From: Hericium rajendrae
Lineage: Eukaryota; Basidiomycota; Agaricomycetes; Russulales; Hericiaceae
Assembly (NCBI GenBank): GCA_033439255.1
Contig: CM065881.1
Location: 372,001-436,000 of the forward strand
DNA length: 64,000 bases
Direction: 5' to 3'
The translations under genes were made by a program, and so were the position numbers. Positions 33,050-43,691 of the stretch are shown here, piece by piece; position 1 is the first letter of the stretch, and each line of letters opens with the position of its first letter. The notes under the pieces were generated by a model. The model saw only the letters and a list, made by a program, of their open reading frames with translations, ran no database searches and had not been told where the DNA came from.

Positions 33050-34496
33050 TGGGTCAACGTGGCCCCGCAACAAGTTCCGGTTCCCGCGGGACTATTTGGT
33101 GGGCGGTTTAGCACGGCTGCGGCGGTTCAGTGGGGTGGAGCTACTGATGCAGACCGCGGCAATGCTGGGGCCTCATCCAGCCAGCCTAGCACAGGTTCAA
33201 AACCTGCCGAGTAGGTATATCCATGCCCGCGGCATCCGGCGGCATTTTCACTATTATTTCATGAGTCCTGCATGCTCTTCGCCCTTGTACTTAAATAGAT
33301 AATGAATGATCAATCTCTCCTATCTAAGATAAAATGTGTGACCTGAGATGAATGATTCTTGGGCTTAAGACAGTTATATAACCCGTTTCAAGTCTCGCAT
33401 GGCAATATCTGTGTATACAACATCCTGAACTGCGACCAGATATGAGTATCTATGATATGATGCACCAGAGTCTACATCAAATGGAGTATTGACCCCGCCT
33501 TTCTCCATGTTCCACACACTGCTTTGAATCTCCGCGGCATGCTACTGACAACCTAAGGACATCGCCCGACAGCACACCACTGATTTATCATGCCGCGGCA
33601 TATCTATTGACGTAGCCTATGCTCCTGCACCCCGCTTCGGGACTTCCAGAGCCATCACCCTCCTCTCTAGATCCTACAGCCCACTGTAAATGTTGTTCGC
33701 GTCGGCCCACGGCCGCGTGAGGCATGTTGAAGCCCCTAGCGTTCGGTATACAATGCCGCGGCATATCTGTTGAAGGATGCCGCATGCCGGCGAGAGTCCA
33801 ATGGGCTCTCTCAAGCTTTCCTGCCACCGGATGGACGTGCTGCAGGGATCGCAACCTCCACTGTCAGCTTCGGATTGCGGCCAGAATGTGGGGGTTGTCT
33901 ACATTGTGAATCAGCAAGACGCCTGGGTGCTGACAGCAGCATAACTTACTCAAGGGCCTTAGCCGTCGGCCGCTTTTGTCAAGACTGGGTTCAGGGGAAC
34001 AGTGAAGCCATCCAAGTCACCCCAAGGGATCAAGGATCAAAGAGCAGAGGATGTCATAGAGAGTAGAGACAGGCTGAGAATGTCTAGGGTACAATGGGAC
34101 TGGAGAGTCAAGTGGACAAACTGAGGAAGCCAGTCAGAAAGGTAGCCCTATATATACTGGAAGGATAGCCCAAAGGGGAACAAGGGATATCCTGAAAGGG
34201 GAACAAGGGGAAGGGGAACAAGGGATGTCCCAAAAGGGAACAAGGGATATCCTAAAGGGGAACAAGGGATATCCTAACAGGGAACAAGGGGACATAACAA
34301 GGGAGTGTCCATATAGGGAACAAAGGGAATGAAGAAGACCAATGGGCGATTCATGACAGCTTTCTCCTAGACCCTTCAACAATGTTCTCATCCTGCACTT
34401 CAGGCTTTCTTTGCCGCCTTGCAGGTGGCTTGATTGGGGGATGCATCGAGCTCGGCCCAGCCTTTGGGGGACTATCAGGAGATCGAAGACGTTTCC
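33050..34496. other. Left flank of the KDZ2 cluster, no firm gene
   Basis: An open stretch at 33050-33300 (STWPRNKFRFPRDYLVGGLA) may be a remnant of a gene cut by KDZ1. The rest holds repeated palindromes TGCCGCGGCA (about 33536, 33593, 33752) and a purine-rich minisatellite at 34166-34330 with units like AAGGGGAACAAGGGATATCC. No intact gene seen. Confidence 0.5.
34166..34330 (+). repeat. Purine-rich minisatellite, ~22-28 bp units
   Basis: GGGGAACAAGGGATATCCT-type units repeat about seven times with length variation (GGATGTCCC, GGACATAAC variants). Confidence 0.75.
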
Positions 34497-35516
34497 CTAG
34501 CAGATGGGGGCCTCCACGATCATTGGCGGCATTGCTGGCCCTCGGGACATTGGCGTTCTGTCCAGAGGATGGAGCCTGCTGCCCGGATAGTTTAGCATCA
34601 TTGCCGCATAAATAAAGAGATAATTAATGTTGCCTACAGTTTTGGTAGTGCCTTCCGGATCATCTAACGCCTTGCAGGCTTTCGTAATTGCAGGGATTAT
34701 CAGACTCGCAATGTAAGCGAAAGCAAGAGGTGATCCGTTCAAATAGCCAGGTCCTGAGCTCTCCTCGTCCGCGTCCTCTGCGAATTGGCCTTCATGCATA
34801 TCATGTATAGCACTACCCATGGCCAAAGCAAAGGTTTCCATGCTTGTCCTAGATCGGACACTCCTCGACCCGTTCTGCGTTGGTGCAGAAAGCCAGGGCT
34901 TCGTACCAATCCATGTGGTGAGGTCCTCTAGCCCCTCCTGCCTATGAACTTCAGCAGGAAGCCACATTTCCTGGCTCTCCCAGTCTTTCCAGTGCGTTCT
35001 CCAGCTTGCTGGAAGTGGAATTAGTGGCGCAGCACCCGTTCCCTAAGTCCAGTTAATGTTTGAAACTTTGAGATGTCATAATAGCATCACTCACTCCTTG
35101 CATCTGCGCAATCAGCTCCAGAAGCTTGCAATACTCCTTTTCATTGGATAACGAGGCCAGGTATTGCATGCGGAGTCGGGTGTGGCGTCGTGTGTCTGCA
35201 GGACATTCCAAAGTGGCTGGACGATTACCGCGGCGTTGCGGAGCACCACCTGCAGCAGCGAGAGACCCTCCGGCAGGGCCGCCTGAGCTCCCAGTCCACC
35301 CAGGAGGTCTCTCCAGCTCCTGTAGGCTCTGGTCTGCCACTTCGTCCACCATGATCAACACCTTATCCTCCTCATCAGTCGATGGAATTCCAGACTCCTT
35401 CTGCTGTCCTTTGGTTTCCTTTGCCTTCTTCCCCTTCCCAAGCTTCACCAGATTAGCCTTCGTTATGGTCAGTCATTCCTGATAGGCTTTATTCTTCACC
35501 TCCTTCGCTTTCGTCT

Positions 35517-35830
35517 TTGCCTCCCTCGCCTTTGCCTCCCTCGCCTTTGCCTCCCTCGCCTTTGCCTCCCTCGCCTCCGCCTCCCTCGCCTCCGCCTCCC
35601 TCGCCTCCGCCTCCCTCGCCTCCGCCTCCCTTGCCTCCACCTCCCTTGCCTTCGCCTCCCTCGCCTCCGCCTCCCTCGCCTCCGCCTCCCTCGCCTCCGC
35701 CTCCCTCGCCTCCGCCTCCCTCGCCTCCGCCTCCCTCGCCTCCGCCTCCCTTGCCTCCGCCTCCCTTGCCTTCGCCTCCCTCGCCTTCGCCTCCCTCGCC
35801 TTCGCCTCCCTCGCCTTCTTTGCCTGAGCC
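35517..35830 (-). repeat. 15-bp tandem repeat coding (AREAE)n helix
   Basis: About 21 units of a 15-bp repeat (GCCTCCCTCGCCTCC on the plus strand) in frame with gene F, giving alternating REAE/REAK pentapeptides. Array expands without shifting frame. Confidence 0.9.
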
Positions 35831-36264
35831 TCCGCCTTCACCGCGGCCTTCGCCTGAGCCTTCGCCTGAGCCTTCTCCCAGATGGTCTTTGCCGCCGCGG
35901 CTTTGGCCTTCATGGCGTTCGCCTTGGCTGCAATTGCCTTGGCCTCCATCGCCTTGGCCGCCTTAGTGGTTTTCGCTTTTGCCTGCGTGGCATTCTCCTG
36001 AGCCACCTGCGCCTCATGCTGTTTGGCCAGGGTCTGCGTTGCCGCCTTTGGATGCTGTGCGTCACTCTCCAAGTCTATATCAGACGGGTTTGCCTCCTCT
36101 ACTTCTGCTTCGGAGTCCTCCTCTGCTGCCGCAGTAATGCCGCTGTAGTCTGCATCAGATAGAACATCCCCTGCCTTGGACGCATCAGTGTCCGAAAGGT
36201 GGACGATGTCTTCACCACCTAGTGACGACGAGGTAAGGTCCTCATCGGTGTCGTAATCCCTTGG

Positions 36265-36660
36265 GGGCCTGTCCTTGCCTTTCCGCATGATTGCAGGTGG
36301 CGGGGTGTCTTGTACATCTGGTGACGATGGGGTCTGGTCATCCTGGCTGTCGTAATCAACGTGCGCCCGTTCCTTGCCTTTTTCCAAGGTCGCCGTCGGT
36401 GTACGGCTTTGCGCGGAGGTATTGGAGAACCCAGCGGCATTCCGGGACGCTGTTGGGGGCCTGTCCTTGCCTTTCTGCCTGATTACAGGTGGCGGGATGT
36501 CTTGTACATCTGGTGACGATGGGGTCTGGTCATCCTGGCTGTCGTAATCAACGTGCGCCCGTTCCTTGCCTTTTCCCAAGGTCGCCGTCGGTGTACGGCT
36601 TTGCGCGGAGGTATTGGAGAGCTCCGCGGCATTCCCGGACCCTGTGGAGGGGGACATGGC
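36265..36660 (-). repeat. 195-bp tandem duplication inside gene F
   Basis: Two adjacent copies of 195 bp (65 codons) share SNTSAQSRTPTATL and ERAHVDYDSQDDQTPSSPD, with a few differences. Unequal exchange within the coding exon is the likely origin. Confidence 0.85.
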
Positions 36661-38184
36661 ATGGCGGGCCTTCAACGCGGCTTTCCTGCCTTTAGCAGGA
36701 GGTCCCTGCATTGGAGTAGGAGCTTTGGCAAAGCATTGAACAGTGTCATCACCGTCGACCTCCGGAAAATAATCCCACTTGAAGGGAATCAAGCCTTCGT
36801 CTATGCGGTCGTGCCAGTGCCTGTATACATCTTCAATGCAATATTGGTTCCACTTTGACGGGTGAATCCAGAATTGGTATCCTGGCGGGAAGCAATCCAG
36901 GGAGAAGTAGTCGCTGTCCTCGGTAAAAACCAATCCCCATGGCACCGCGCCCTTCACTTCACCTATTGCAATATCTGATCTACATGTCAGCTTCTGCTCC
37001 ACGAGATGATACTCTGGCTTACGGAAGTGTGCAGTCATCCACTGAGTGATCAAGGCCTTCCGCTCTTGCCTCTCCAGCTTATCGAATACCTCTAGCGATG
37101 GCAAGATCGGCCAGCCTTCATCGTCATAATCCAGTTCCGGGAGGTCTAGGCTTTCGCTTGGAGCATCTGGAGCTTCGCAAAGCAGGGGATCTGAAGCATG
37201 GCATCAGCGCTTGCCAGCCAGATATATTGAAGTACTCACCTGATGCCTTTGTTGACCACTCCGTCCATTGTGTAAATATGCCGGTGTCTGCCCAGTTCGG
37301 ATTTGCCTCGCTGAACCCCTTTGTCCCAGACAGGTCTTCTGTATAGTCTTGCCTACTCGGGGTTAACTCAAGTCAAATGTTAAAGCAGCAAATGACTTAC
37401 ATGGCATGGGCCAGACGGCCATCAGGGCATTTAAAAGATGTGAAAATGATCATTTGCATGCCGCACTGCTGATACATTTCTTTGGCAAAGCCGCGCATGT
37501 GGGCGACTGCATATTTGGATGCATTTCTATTCAGGATTAGCCCCCGCGGTTGTTAGAAGAGAGGTTTGACACGTACTTGCGTTGCACATCAGGCGGGGGG
37601 CCCATCTGATTCCACTCATTCGCCATCTCCTCATACTTCGCCTTATCCGCGTCACTGAACTTCGCACACCATGCCGTTAGGGTGTTCTGTTGCAATCCAA
37701 CCCACTTCGGGGACCCGACTTTGACCCCGTTCACCTGCTCGAAGTATGCATGGAACGAATCCTTCTGCTCATGTGCGGCCACGTTCCTCCAGTCTGCCTT
37801 CTTCACGTACTTCTTGACCTGGGTACTTGCGGTCTTACGGCCATTATTTCGGAACCAGATCACGACGCGCTGTGCTGAAAGTCAGAAAGGGAGATTTCAA
37901 GTAAAACAGATATGGACCTCCTTGACCCGACGCCTCCACTTCTTCCAGGGAGCAAACTCGCGGGCAAATTTGACCTCCAGGTGGTCCACACATTCGTTTG
38001 CAATGGCCGTCTTTCGGGCAGAGTCCGCCAAACGATACTCGGCCACTCGTGTGAAGAGATATGCAACGTGGCGGGGCTGGAGGGTGAGCTGGACTTCCAA
38101 TGCTGCTGAGGTGCTTGCGGTTGCCTCATCCACGGCTTTGGACGTGCGCTTGTTGGCTTTGGTTATCTTTTTCGCCCTAGCCAT

Positions 38185-39039
38185 TAGGAAGGGGAAATGT
38201 AGGGGATGGCCAGAAAGGACATGCGACCTTGAATGAATTTTTGCAATATAATTCGTCCGTCTTCCATCACGCACCGGCCAGGATCGAATTGGGAACCCAT
38301 CCGATCACGCCATGGCAGGTATCGAAATACCGGTAAGGCAACCAACAGGGCCAGCCGAAATAATCCTTGCCGAACGGAGAGCAACGGGCATGTTGCTCCA
38401 TTCGAAAGAAGACAGGTTTCCCGTTGTCACTCGCTACAACAATCACATGCCCATCGCTTCATTTGCCAACTAGTACTGAGATTGAGCATAATGCTAGCTT
38501 GATACACATATTCCATGTGTATATCATGTATTTCTGGGAAGAGAAGTCAGTAGGATCTTTGAATGTGTCTGTGGATCGATAGACGCAAATAAGAAGTCCG
38601 GCGCGCCAAACATCTGGGCACGGCCCCCACCGGATAATCTATCCACAATCAATCGGTTACTCGTCATAATACATAATACAGCTATCAAGTCCGGTCCGAA
38701 GTCCACAATCGTGATGCGAGAAAGCATTAATGAGCCATATACACAATTGTGTAGTATCAAAGACTGTGGAGAATGTTGGGTTATTGTGAAGTCTATAGTG
38801 TACAATTCCCGAAACATAGATTCATGCTGATTGAGTCAACCGCTGGACAATAGAAAGGTACAAAAACAGCGGTAGCTTCATAGGACAATAGAATGACATT
38901 GGCAATTCCAAATTGATGGGACAATAGAACAATGTAATATGTGGACAATGGAAGCTCGAGTATGATCATGGCTGCCTCATTGTCCCTGCAAGTATTTCAG
39001 TCTGCGGTATTCCAGAGACAACTATACCACAGAGTCATC
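38185..39039. promoter_or_regulatory. Divergent promoter region between gene F and TET/JBP gene
   Basis: The 855 bp between the partner gene (minus) and the TET gene (plus) contain no recognisable gene. GGACAATAGAA occurs at 38845, 38883 and 38919, and GGACAATGGAA at 38943, in the last 200 bp before the TET start, and could be a regulator site. Confidence 0.45.
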
Positions 39040-40338
39040 ATGTCTTCCGCACCTACATCCCGTGCGGCATCTTCAGCTGCTTGTCCTTATGCCTCAGCCA
39101 TGGCAGAGTATCTCTCCCACCGATTTCGCAATGTGCTCAGACAACGTCAATGCGCGGCATTGAACCGGGCTGTGCCTGGTGATATTGACCGTCCTGCTAT
39201 GACAATACCGATTACTGTTTTATCTGAGCTCGACTTCGCCGCAGATATGCTTGTCACCGCCTTTTTGGATCGTGGTATGTAATTATGTGTATGCGGCATT
39301 CTCCCCCATTGCTTAATTCCCATTAGTTGTGATCAACTGGGACATGGAGCGCTATGCAGAACGTAAACGAGAGCAGGACTCTCCAGTATTTCTGCAACGA
39401 TATCCGCGGGTATCAGGACATCCCGAGTATACCAAGCCCTGCATAGGCATTGATCGGCATGGACGGATTTTCTTCTGGTACTTGCCTGGTCTTATATCCA
39501 AGGAGCGCGAGGTATTGTCTTTTGCAGGTACATACAATCAAAACCACTAATTTCGTTCACAGATCAAGATGGCGAGGGCAACAGAACATTTGAACGCACA
39601 TGTTCGAAGGTCCAATCCATCTCGAAAAAAGTCTGGAAGCACCAAGGATGGCACATGGAGGGAATCGCCCCAGCTCTTTCATCCTGCAGAGGCATGTAGC
39701 CGATTCACCCCAGGGACGGTGTCTGTGTCTCCTGCATGGTTTCAGCAGGCGCACACTGTGTGTATCATATTTCCCAATTCATATCTATGTCTCCAGCTCA
39801 TGCACTGGTTCATATAGGGGCCCAACGATGACTTGTTTACTTCGCCACTGATAAACCCGGCAAAACGCAACATTGATGGCGCGAACTGGGTGGCTGACAT
39901 TGCAGAGTCCGCTGTGCTATTCAGCGCTATTCTAAGCGTTGTTCATCCAGAGCTCTACGATGCCGCGGCGTCCGTCATGAAGGAGCTCAAGGGCATTGAA
40001 CGACTTGCTCCAGCCCTTCAGCAATGGCCATCTGTGTTCAACGGAGTTGCGGTCATATCTAACCGGCAAACACCGGCTCATCGCGATGGGCAGAGTCGTG
40101 CCTCATGGTATGACATTCTCTGCACCATCGGTCCCTATCAGAGCGCAACGTTTGCGCTTCCAGGAACTGGCCTAGAACTGAATTACAAACCCCGCACTGT
40201 CATAGCAGTGTCTGGCAAAGCCCTGGAACATTCAGTCTCAGACTTTGTTGGGGAGCGCATTTGTTACGCATGGTTCATGAGAGATGCCGTGCATGATCGC
40301 ATTGGGCAGGAGGCAGCCGGATGGATGCGGGTCAGCAG

Positions 40339-43300
40339 TGGAGTGGGCCGAGGGGACGCTACGCTAGTCCCAAGGTGATAGCAGGATGGAGACCACTACA
40401 TGATGATGCTAGCTACTCTATGGCTATGCTGACTAAGCAGCCGGCAAACCCCGGCTGATCCTGCCCTCTAACCCTGTAGGGACCCCCAGGCTCCCTACTG
40501 CATGTGCCCCCTCCGAACATGGCGACGTCCTCGTCGCCCCTGAAAGACCTCAATCCACAGAAGAACGAACCCATCCAAGGCCATGTAAGACACGACCGAG
40601 TTCAGAGAGGCGTGGATCATGCTCCCAATCGAGATCTGAAACACCAAGTGCAGCTGAACACCAGGATGGTGTGGATGATGGCAAGCAACGAGATCGCCAT
40701 GACTGAGATGCCTGTCGACCACGTCGATGAGAACGTCGAGCTCGCCGCTGTAGGGAACCGAACGGCTGAGTGACAGAGTCAGATCGTAAACTGGAAAGAT
40801 CACGAGGTGGTGGTGAATGAGGTGTCAAGATAGGTGAGATCGGAATGGAGTCGGCATCGTCAGCCCATGAGAATGGTGCGGGGGCTGAAGTATCCGTAGT
40901 GACAGTGATTATACAATGATTGACAGGTGTGCTGGAGTTATCTGGTGGTGCTGACATGGTTTGAGTTGCGAAGTCAATACGCATTGGTGCAGGTGAGTGT
41001 CGAACGTCAGGGACATGCTCAGTTTGCGAGGAGACGTGAGTATGAGGGGATGAATACGGCGGCGCAGCCGTTTGGATAGCGGCGCTGACGAGCGAGACTT
41101 CGCGTACCTCCGCGAGAACCAGTGCGCAGCCCGTTTTCAACCCAACCGACTTGCCTTCCTGAAATCCTTTCTCTCTGCCCTCCAACATCCCCATTTTCTT
41201 CCCTATCCCCCATCCTTCACGAAAGCCCTCCTCTCGACGCTCCGCTGCGCGCACGAGCCCTTCCTTCAGAGCATCCTCATGACCTTCCCTGTAACCCTCC
41301 TCTCTACCCTCAATCCTTCCGGCCCTTCGTCCTTTGCATTTGCCTTGGTCCAGGATCTCGTGGAACAGGTTAGGATCCAGTTCGAATAGCGATGTGGCCC
41401 ACTGTGGCCGGATATCGTTCAAGGTGGATGCGGGGTTCGCGTTCGTGCTATGCGCCTCGCACGGTTCGTCCGTGGGGGGTGCGAGGGGCAGCCCCGGTTC
41501 GAATCCGGGGGCGAGCGATTGGTCGGGTGGCGTGCAGCGTGGAACGGCGGGTGTGGAGTCGGCGCGGGATGTCGACGATGTCGCGGGGTGTGGGGATATG
41601 TCGCTTGCGGGGACTCCGTCGGGGGCACTACCGTTGGTGCTCACCTCGCGTTTTGCGGCCTCGTAAGCCTCCCGATATGCTCCTGCGCTGCCGTGCAACG
41701 CGCCTGCATCCCATCCCTCCTGCCAGCCTCGTTCCGTCGCGTCCTCGCGTATCCATGCGAGGAGCCCTTCGTCGATCTCCTCGATCGTCGTTGCTCGGCA
41801 CTTGATTGGCTCGCGTGCGTCCGTCTTGGGCTCCGGGTTCGCGGACGTGTCGGCAATCTCGTATGTGGCGTCGATGCGGGAGTCAAGGTGGGCGAGAACG
41901 GGGACATGGGACGTGAAGAAAATATTGGGTGGGCCGTGGACGGGGATACACGCCGCGAGGGCCGCGAGCGTGGTCGTGAGGCCGGTTGAGGTGACGAGCG
42001 GGGCACCCAAATCGTGCCCGGGGCCGTCGGGCTGCTCGGCGACGGCGGAAACGTCGAGCGGGGAGCCGTGAGCCGCGCTCAGCGCCGACGGTGCGTCATG
42101 GAACGGGGACGGAGAGGCGGCGGAGAATATGTGGTGCGTGTGGATGGGGCTATGGGGCGCGTGGGGCATGTACTCACCCTGCACACCGCCCAAGCCCTCT
42201 CTGCGGGCGCTCATCTCGTTCTCCCTCTCGTTAGCGGCGTTGCACGAGCGCGGAATGCTGGTGGGCGGATCCGAAATGTCGCGCGTTATCTCGACGTGCG
42301 TGTGCGAGGCGAGGGAGCTGGTGCGTGGTGCGTGGTGCGCGTCTACGCCGGGCGATTCGCGCGGGTCGGCTGTGGTGGCTCTGAGTCGTTCATCTGGCCC
42401 GATTCCGGTTGTGCGCGATTGATCGGTGTGGCGGTGCATTACTGAGGCATCGTGGATGGTCGCGGTAGTTGTGCAGGACGCAGGGATGGAGGTGCGAGGT
42501 GCGAGACACGAGCTCGCCTCGTGTGCATCGCGCAGTGGCTGGGTAGACGCCGTTGTCGGCTCACGCGCGAAATCGAGTGCGGCAACGGCAATCGCGGGAT
42601 TGTCGGGTGCTGCGGGAACGATAGATGAAGGCGCGGGGCATGCTTTAGTTGATTCGGCTGCTCCTGCTGCTGCGCGACGTGCGGCGGTTCGCTTCTTGCC
42701 CATATCGGGTAATGGCGATGCGTGCGTGTCGAGAACGCGTGTCGATAGGTGTCGATGGGCGAATGGTTGCGCGGGAGCAGTGGATAGATATGCAGAACAC
42801 TGAAAACGCACGAAAAGCGGGCACTGGAACACTTCGGAGACACGGGAAAGACGCTGAGAGAACGCAGACAATATGGGACCCGAAGACGATATGAGACCCG
42901 AATGTAATGGTCAAGGCTCGTGAACGAGGCGAGACGCAAGGGATTCGCGAACAAGGGGACCCGGTTACGGGAGTTGATTCGACGAGGAAAACGTACAGGC
43001 CGCGAGTCGACAGGATGAGGGGCGACGGTGCTGCGGGCGGGATACAAACATCCGCAAACAGAACTAGTGGCCGTCCGGATCCGTACAGTAAGTGAAACGC
43101 GCATGAGTCCATGGAAATGGCCGTTGTATAGTAAGTGTCTTTTCGAGACAGTGACCATGACCATCACACCGAAGACGATACTGAGACGCGGAAACACTGG
43201 TCGAAGAATGCGGAATGCAGACGCAGACGCTGAAACGAGGACGAAAACCTCTCTTGTCACCAAGATGGAGTGGGCCGAGGGGACGCTACGCTAGTCCCAA

Positions 43301-43429
43301 GGTGATAGCAGGATGGAGACCACTACATGATGATGCTAGCTACTCTATGGCTATGCTGACTAAGCAGCCGGCAAACCCCGGCTGATCCTGCCCTCTAACC
43401 CTGTAGGGACCCCCAGGCTCCCTACTGCA
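40339..43429 (-). mobile_element. Non-autonomous LTR retroelement coding one EG-repeat protein (copy 2)
   Basis: LTRs of 164 bp at 40339-40502 and 43266-43429 (TGGAGTGGGCC...CCTACTGCA on the plus strand) flanked by GCAG at 40335-40338 and 43430-43433. On the minus strand the 5' LTR is followed by TCT and TGGTGACAAGAG (primer-binding-like), and the 3' LTR is preceded by GGAGGGGGCACA (polypurine tract). Same plan as 7593-10635 but clearly diverged. Removing it restores the TET frame. Confidence 0.87.
40550..42703 (-). CDS. EG-repeat protein of non-autonomous LTR element (copy 2), ~717 aa
   Basis: ATG 42703 (MGKKRTAARRAAAGAAEST) matches the start of the protein at 7791-10187. Shared blocks in the same order: HGPPNIFF, TTIEEIDEGLLAWIREDA, Gly/Glu steps (IEGREEGYREGHEDALKEGL, REEGFREGWGIGKKMGMLEG), PFSWADDADSIPI, RDLSSLRSDS, PFGSLQRRARRS, and LDWEHDPRLSELGRVLHGLG near the end. 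The linkers are very different from copy 1, so the blocks are probably under selection. No known retroviral domain is seen. The frame is intact despite sitting in a dead host gene. Confidence 0.75.
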   Translation of the reverse strand: MGKKRTAARRAAAGAAESTKACPAPSSIVPAAPDNPAIAVAALDFAREPTTASTQPLRDAHEASSCLAPRTSIPASCTTTATIHDASVMHRHTDQSRTTGIGPDERLRATTADPRESPGVDAHHAPRTSSLASHTHVEITRDISDPPTSIPRSCNAANERENEMSARREGLGGVQGEYMPHAPHSPIHTHHIFSAASPSPFHDAPSALSAAHGSPLDVSAVAEQPDGPGHDLGAPLVTSTGLTTTLAALAACIPVHGPPNIFFTSHVPVLAHLDSRIDATYEIADTSANPEPKTDAREPIKCRATTIEEIDEGLLAWIREDATERGWQEGWDAGALHGSAGAYREAYEAAKREVSTNGSAPDGVPASDISPHPATSSTSRADSTPAVPRCTPPDQSLAPGFEPGLPLAPPTDEPCEAHSTNANPASTLNDIRPQWATSLFELDPNLFHEILDQGKCKGRRAGRIEGREEGYREGHEDALKEGLVRAAERREEGFREGWGIGKKMGMLEGREKGFQEGKSVGLKTGCALVLAEVREVSLVSAAIQTAAPPYSSPHTHVSSQTEHVPDVRHSPAPMRIDFATQTMSAPPDNSSTPVNHCIITVTTDTSAPAPFSWADDADSIPISPILTPHSPPPRDLSSLRSDSVTQPFGSLQRRARRSHRRGRQASQSWRSRCLPSSTPSWCSAALGVSDLDWEHDPRLSELGRVLHGLGWVRSSVD

Positions 43430-43691
43430 GCAGGTATGAGACCATGCACGCTGAGGCGGCTGTTGGCGATTCCGAAGATGATCTGGAGCAATCGGTGCTG
43501 GATCTCCGGAGATTGGCGTTATCTTGAGATCATATGGACATCTAGAATATACCACGGCTTCTCGGAAGCATGTCATTTGCCACCATTTGTTCCTTAGTAA
43601 TGAGTGTAAAACTGAGGGTCCTAATCGTTCAAACATTGTGGCGTTATTATATGCGCCTTAACACCAAGGCCCATGCACCATCAGTCCCAGC

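Larger units (their letters stand above)
34497..38184 (-). pseudogene. KDZ2 partner gene F with AREAE helix repeats, one nonsense codon
   Basis: Starts at ATG 38184 (MARAKKITKANKRTSK). Exon 1 ends FAREFAPWKKWRRRVKE; exon 2 reads VIWFRNNGRKTASTQVKKY; later exons read CGMQMIIFTSFKCPDGRLAH and ANPNWADTGIFTQWTEWS. The long exon 37104-35473 has YHLVEQKLTCRSDIAIGEVK and DCFPPGYQFWIHPSKWNQYC, a duplicated 65-residue Ser/Asp/Gln-rich unit, then about twenty pentapeptides AREA[EK] predicted to form a long single alpha helix. An in-frame TGA (35473-35475) stops it, after which the same frame continues ([17 protein letters not shown] ... LLELIAQMQ), then an intron and the exon ending at 34497 (SMETFALAMGSAIHDMHEGQ). 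Layout parallels the KDZ1 partner gene E. Probably a DNA-binding helper of the KDZ2 transposon; inference from position and layout. Confidence 0.7.
39040..43527 (+). pseudogene. TET/JBP 2-oxoglutarate/Fe(II) dioxygenase, split by an LTR element
   Basis: Likely start ATG 39040 (MSSAPTSRAASSAACPY). Exons end at ...AADMLVTAFLDR, ...YLPGLISKERE and ...SPAWFQQAHT, with GTATGT, GTATTG and GTGTGT donors and CAG/TAG acceptors. The fourth exon holds the catalytic double-stranded beta helix: NGVAVISNRQTPAHRDGQSR with the HxD iron ligands, LPGTGLELNYKPRTVIAVSG, then the second His in GKALEHSVS, and GERICYAWFMRDAVH with the conserved Arg. This is the fungal TET/JBP pattern; such enzymes oxidise 5-methylcytosine in DNA, using 2-oxoglutarate and O2. 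The exon is cut after GWMRVS at 40338 by a 3.1-kb LTR element; past it the frame continues RYETMHAEAAVGDSE and stops at 43525-43527. The catalytic core lies upstream of the break, so only about 35 C-terminal residues are displaced. Association with KDZ transposons is known in agaricomycetes. Confidence 0.85.

Noticed and set aside
35517-35966. Plus-strand Pro/Ser-rich frame (PPSPPPPS repeats)
   Set aside because: It is the antisense shadow of the AREAE array of gene F.
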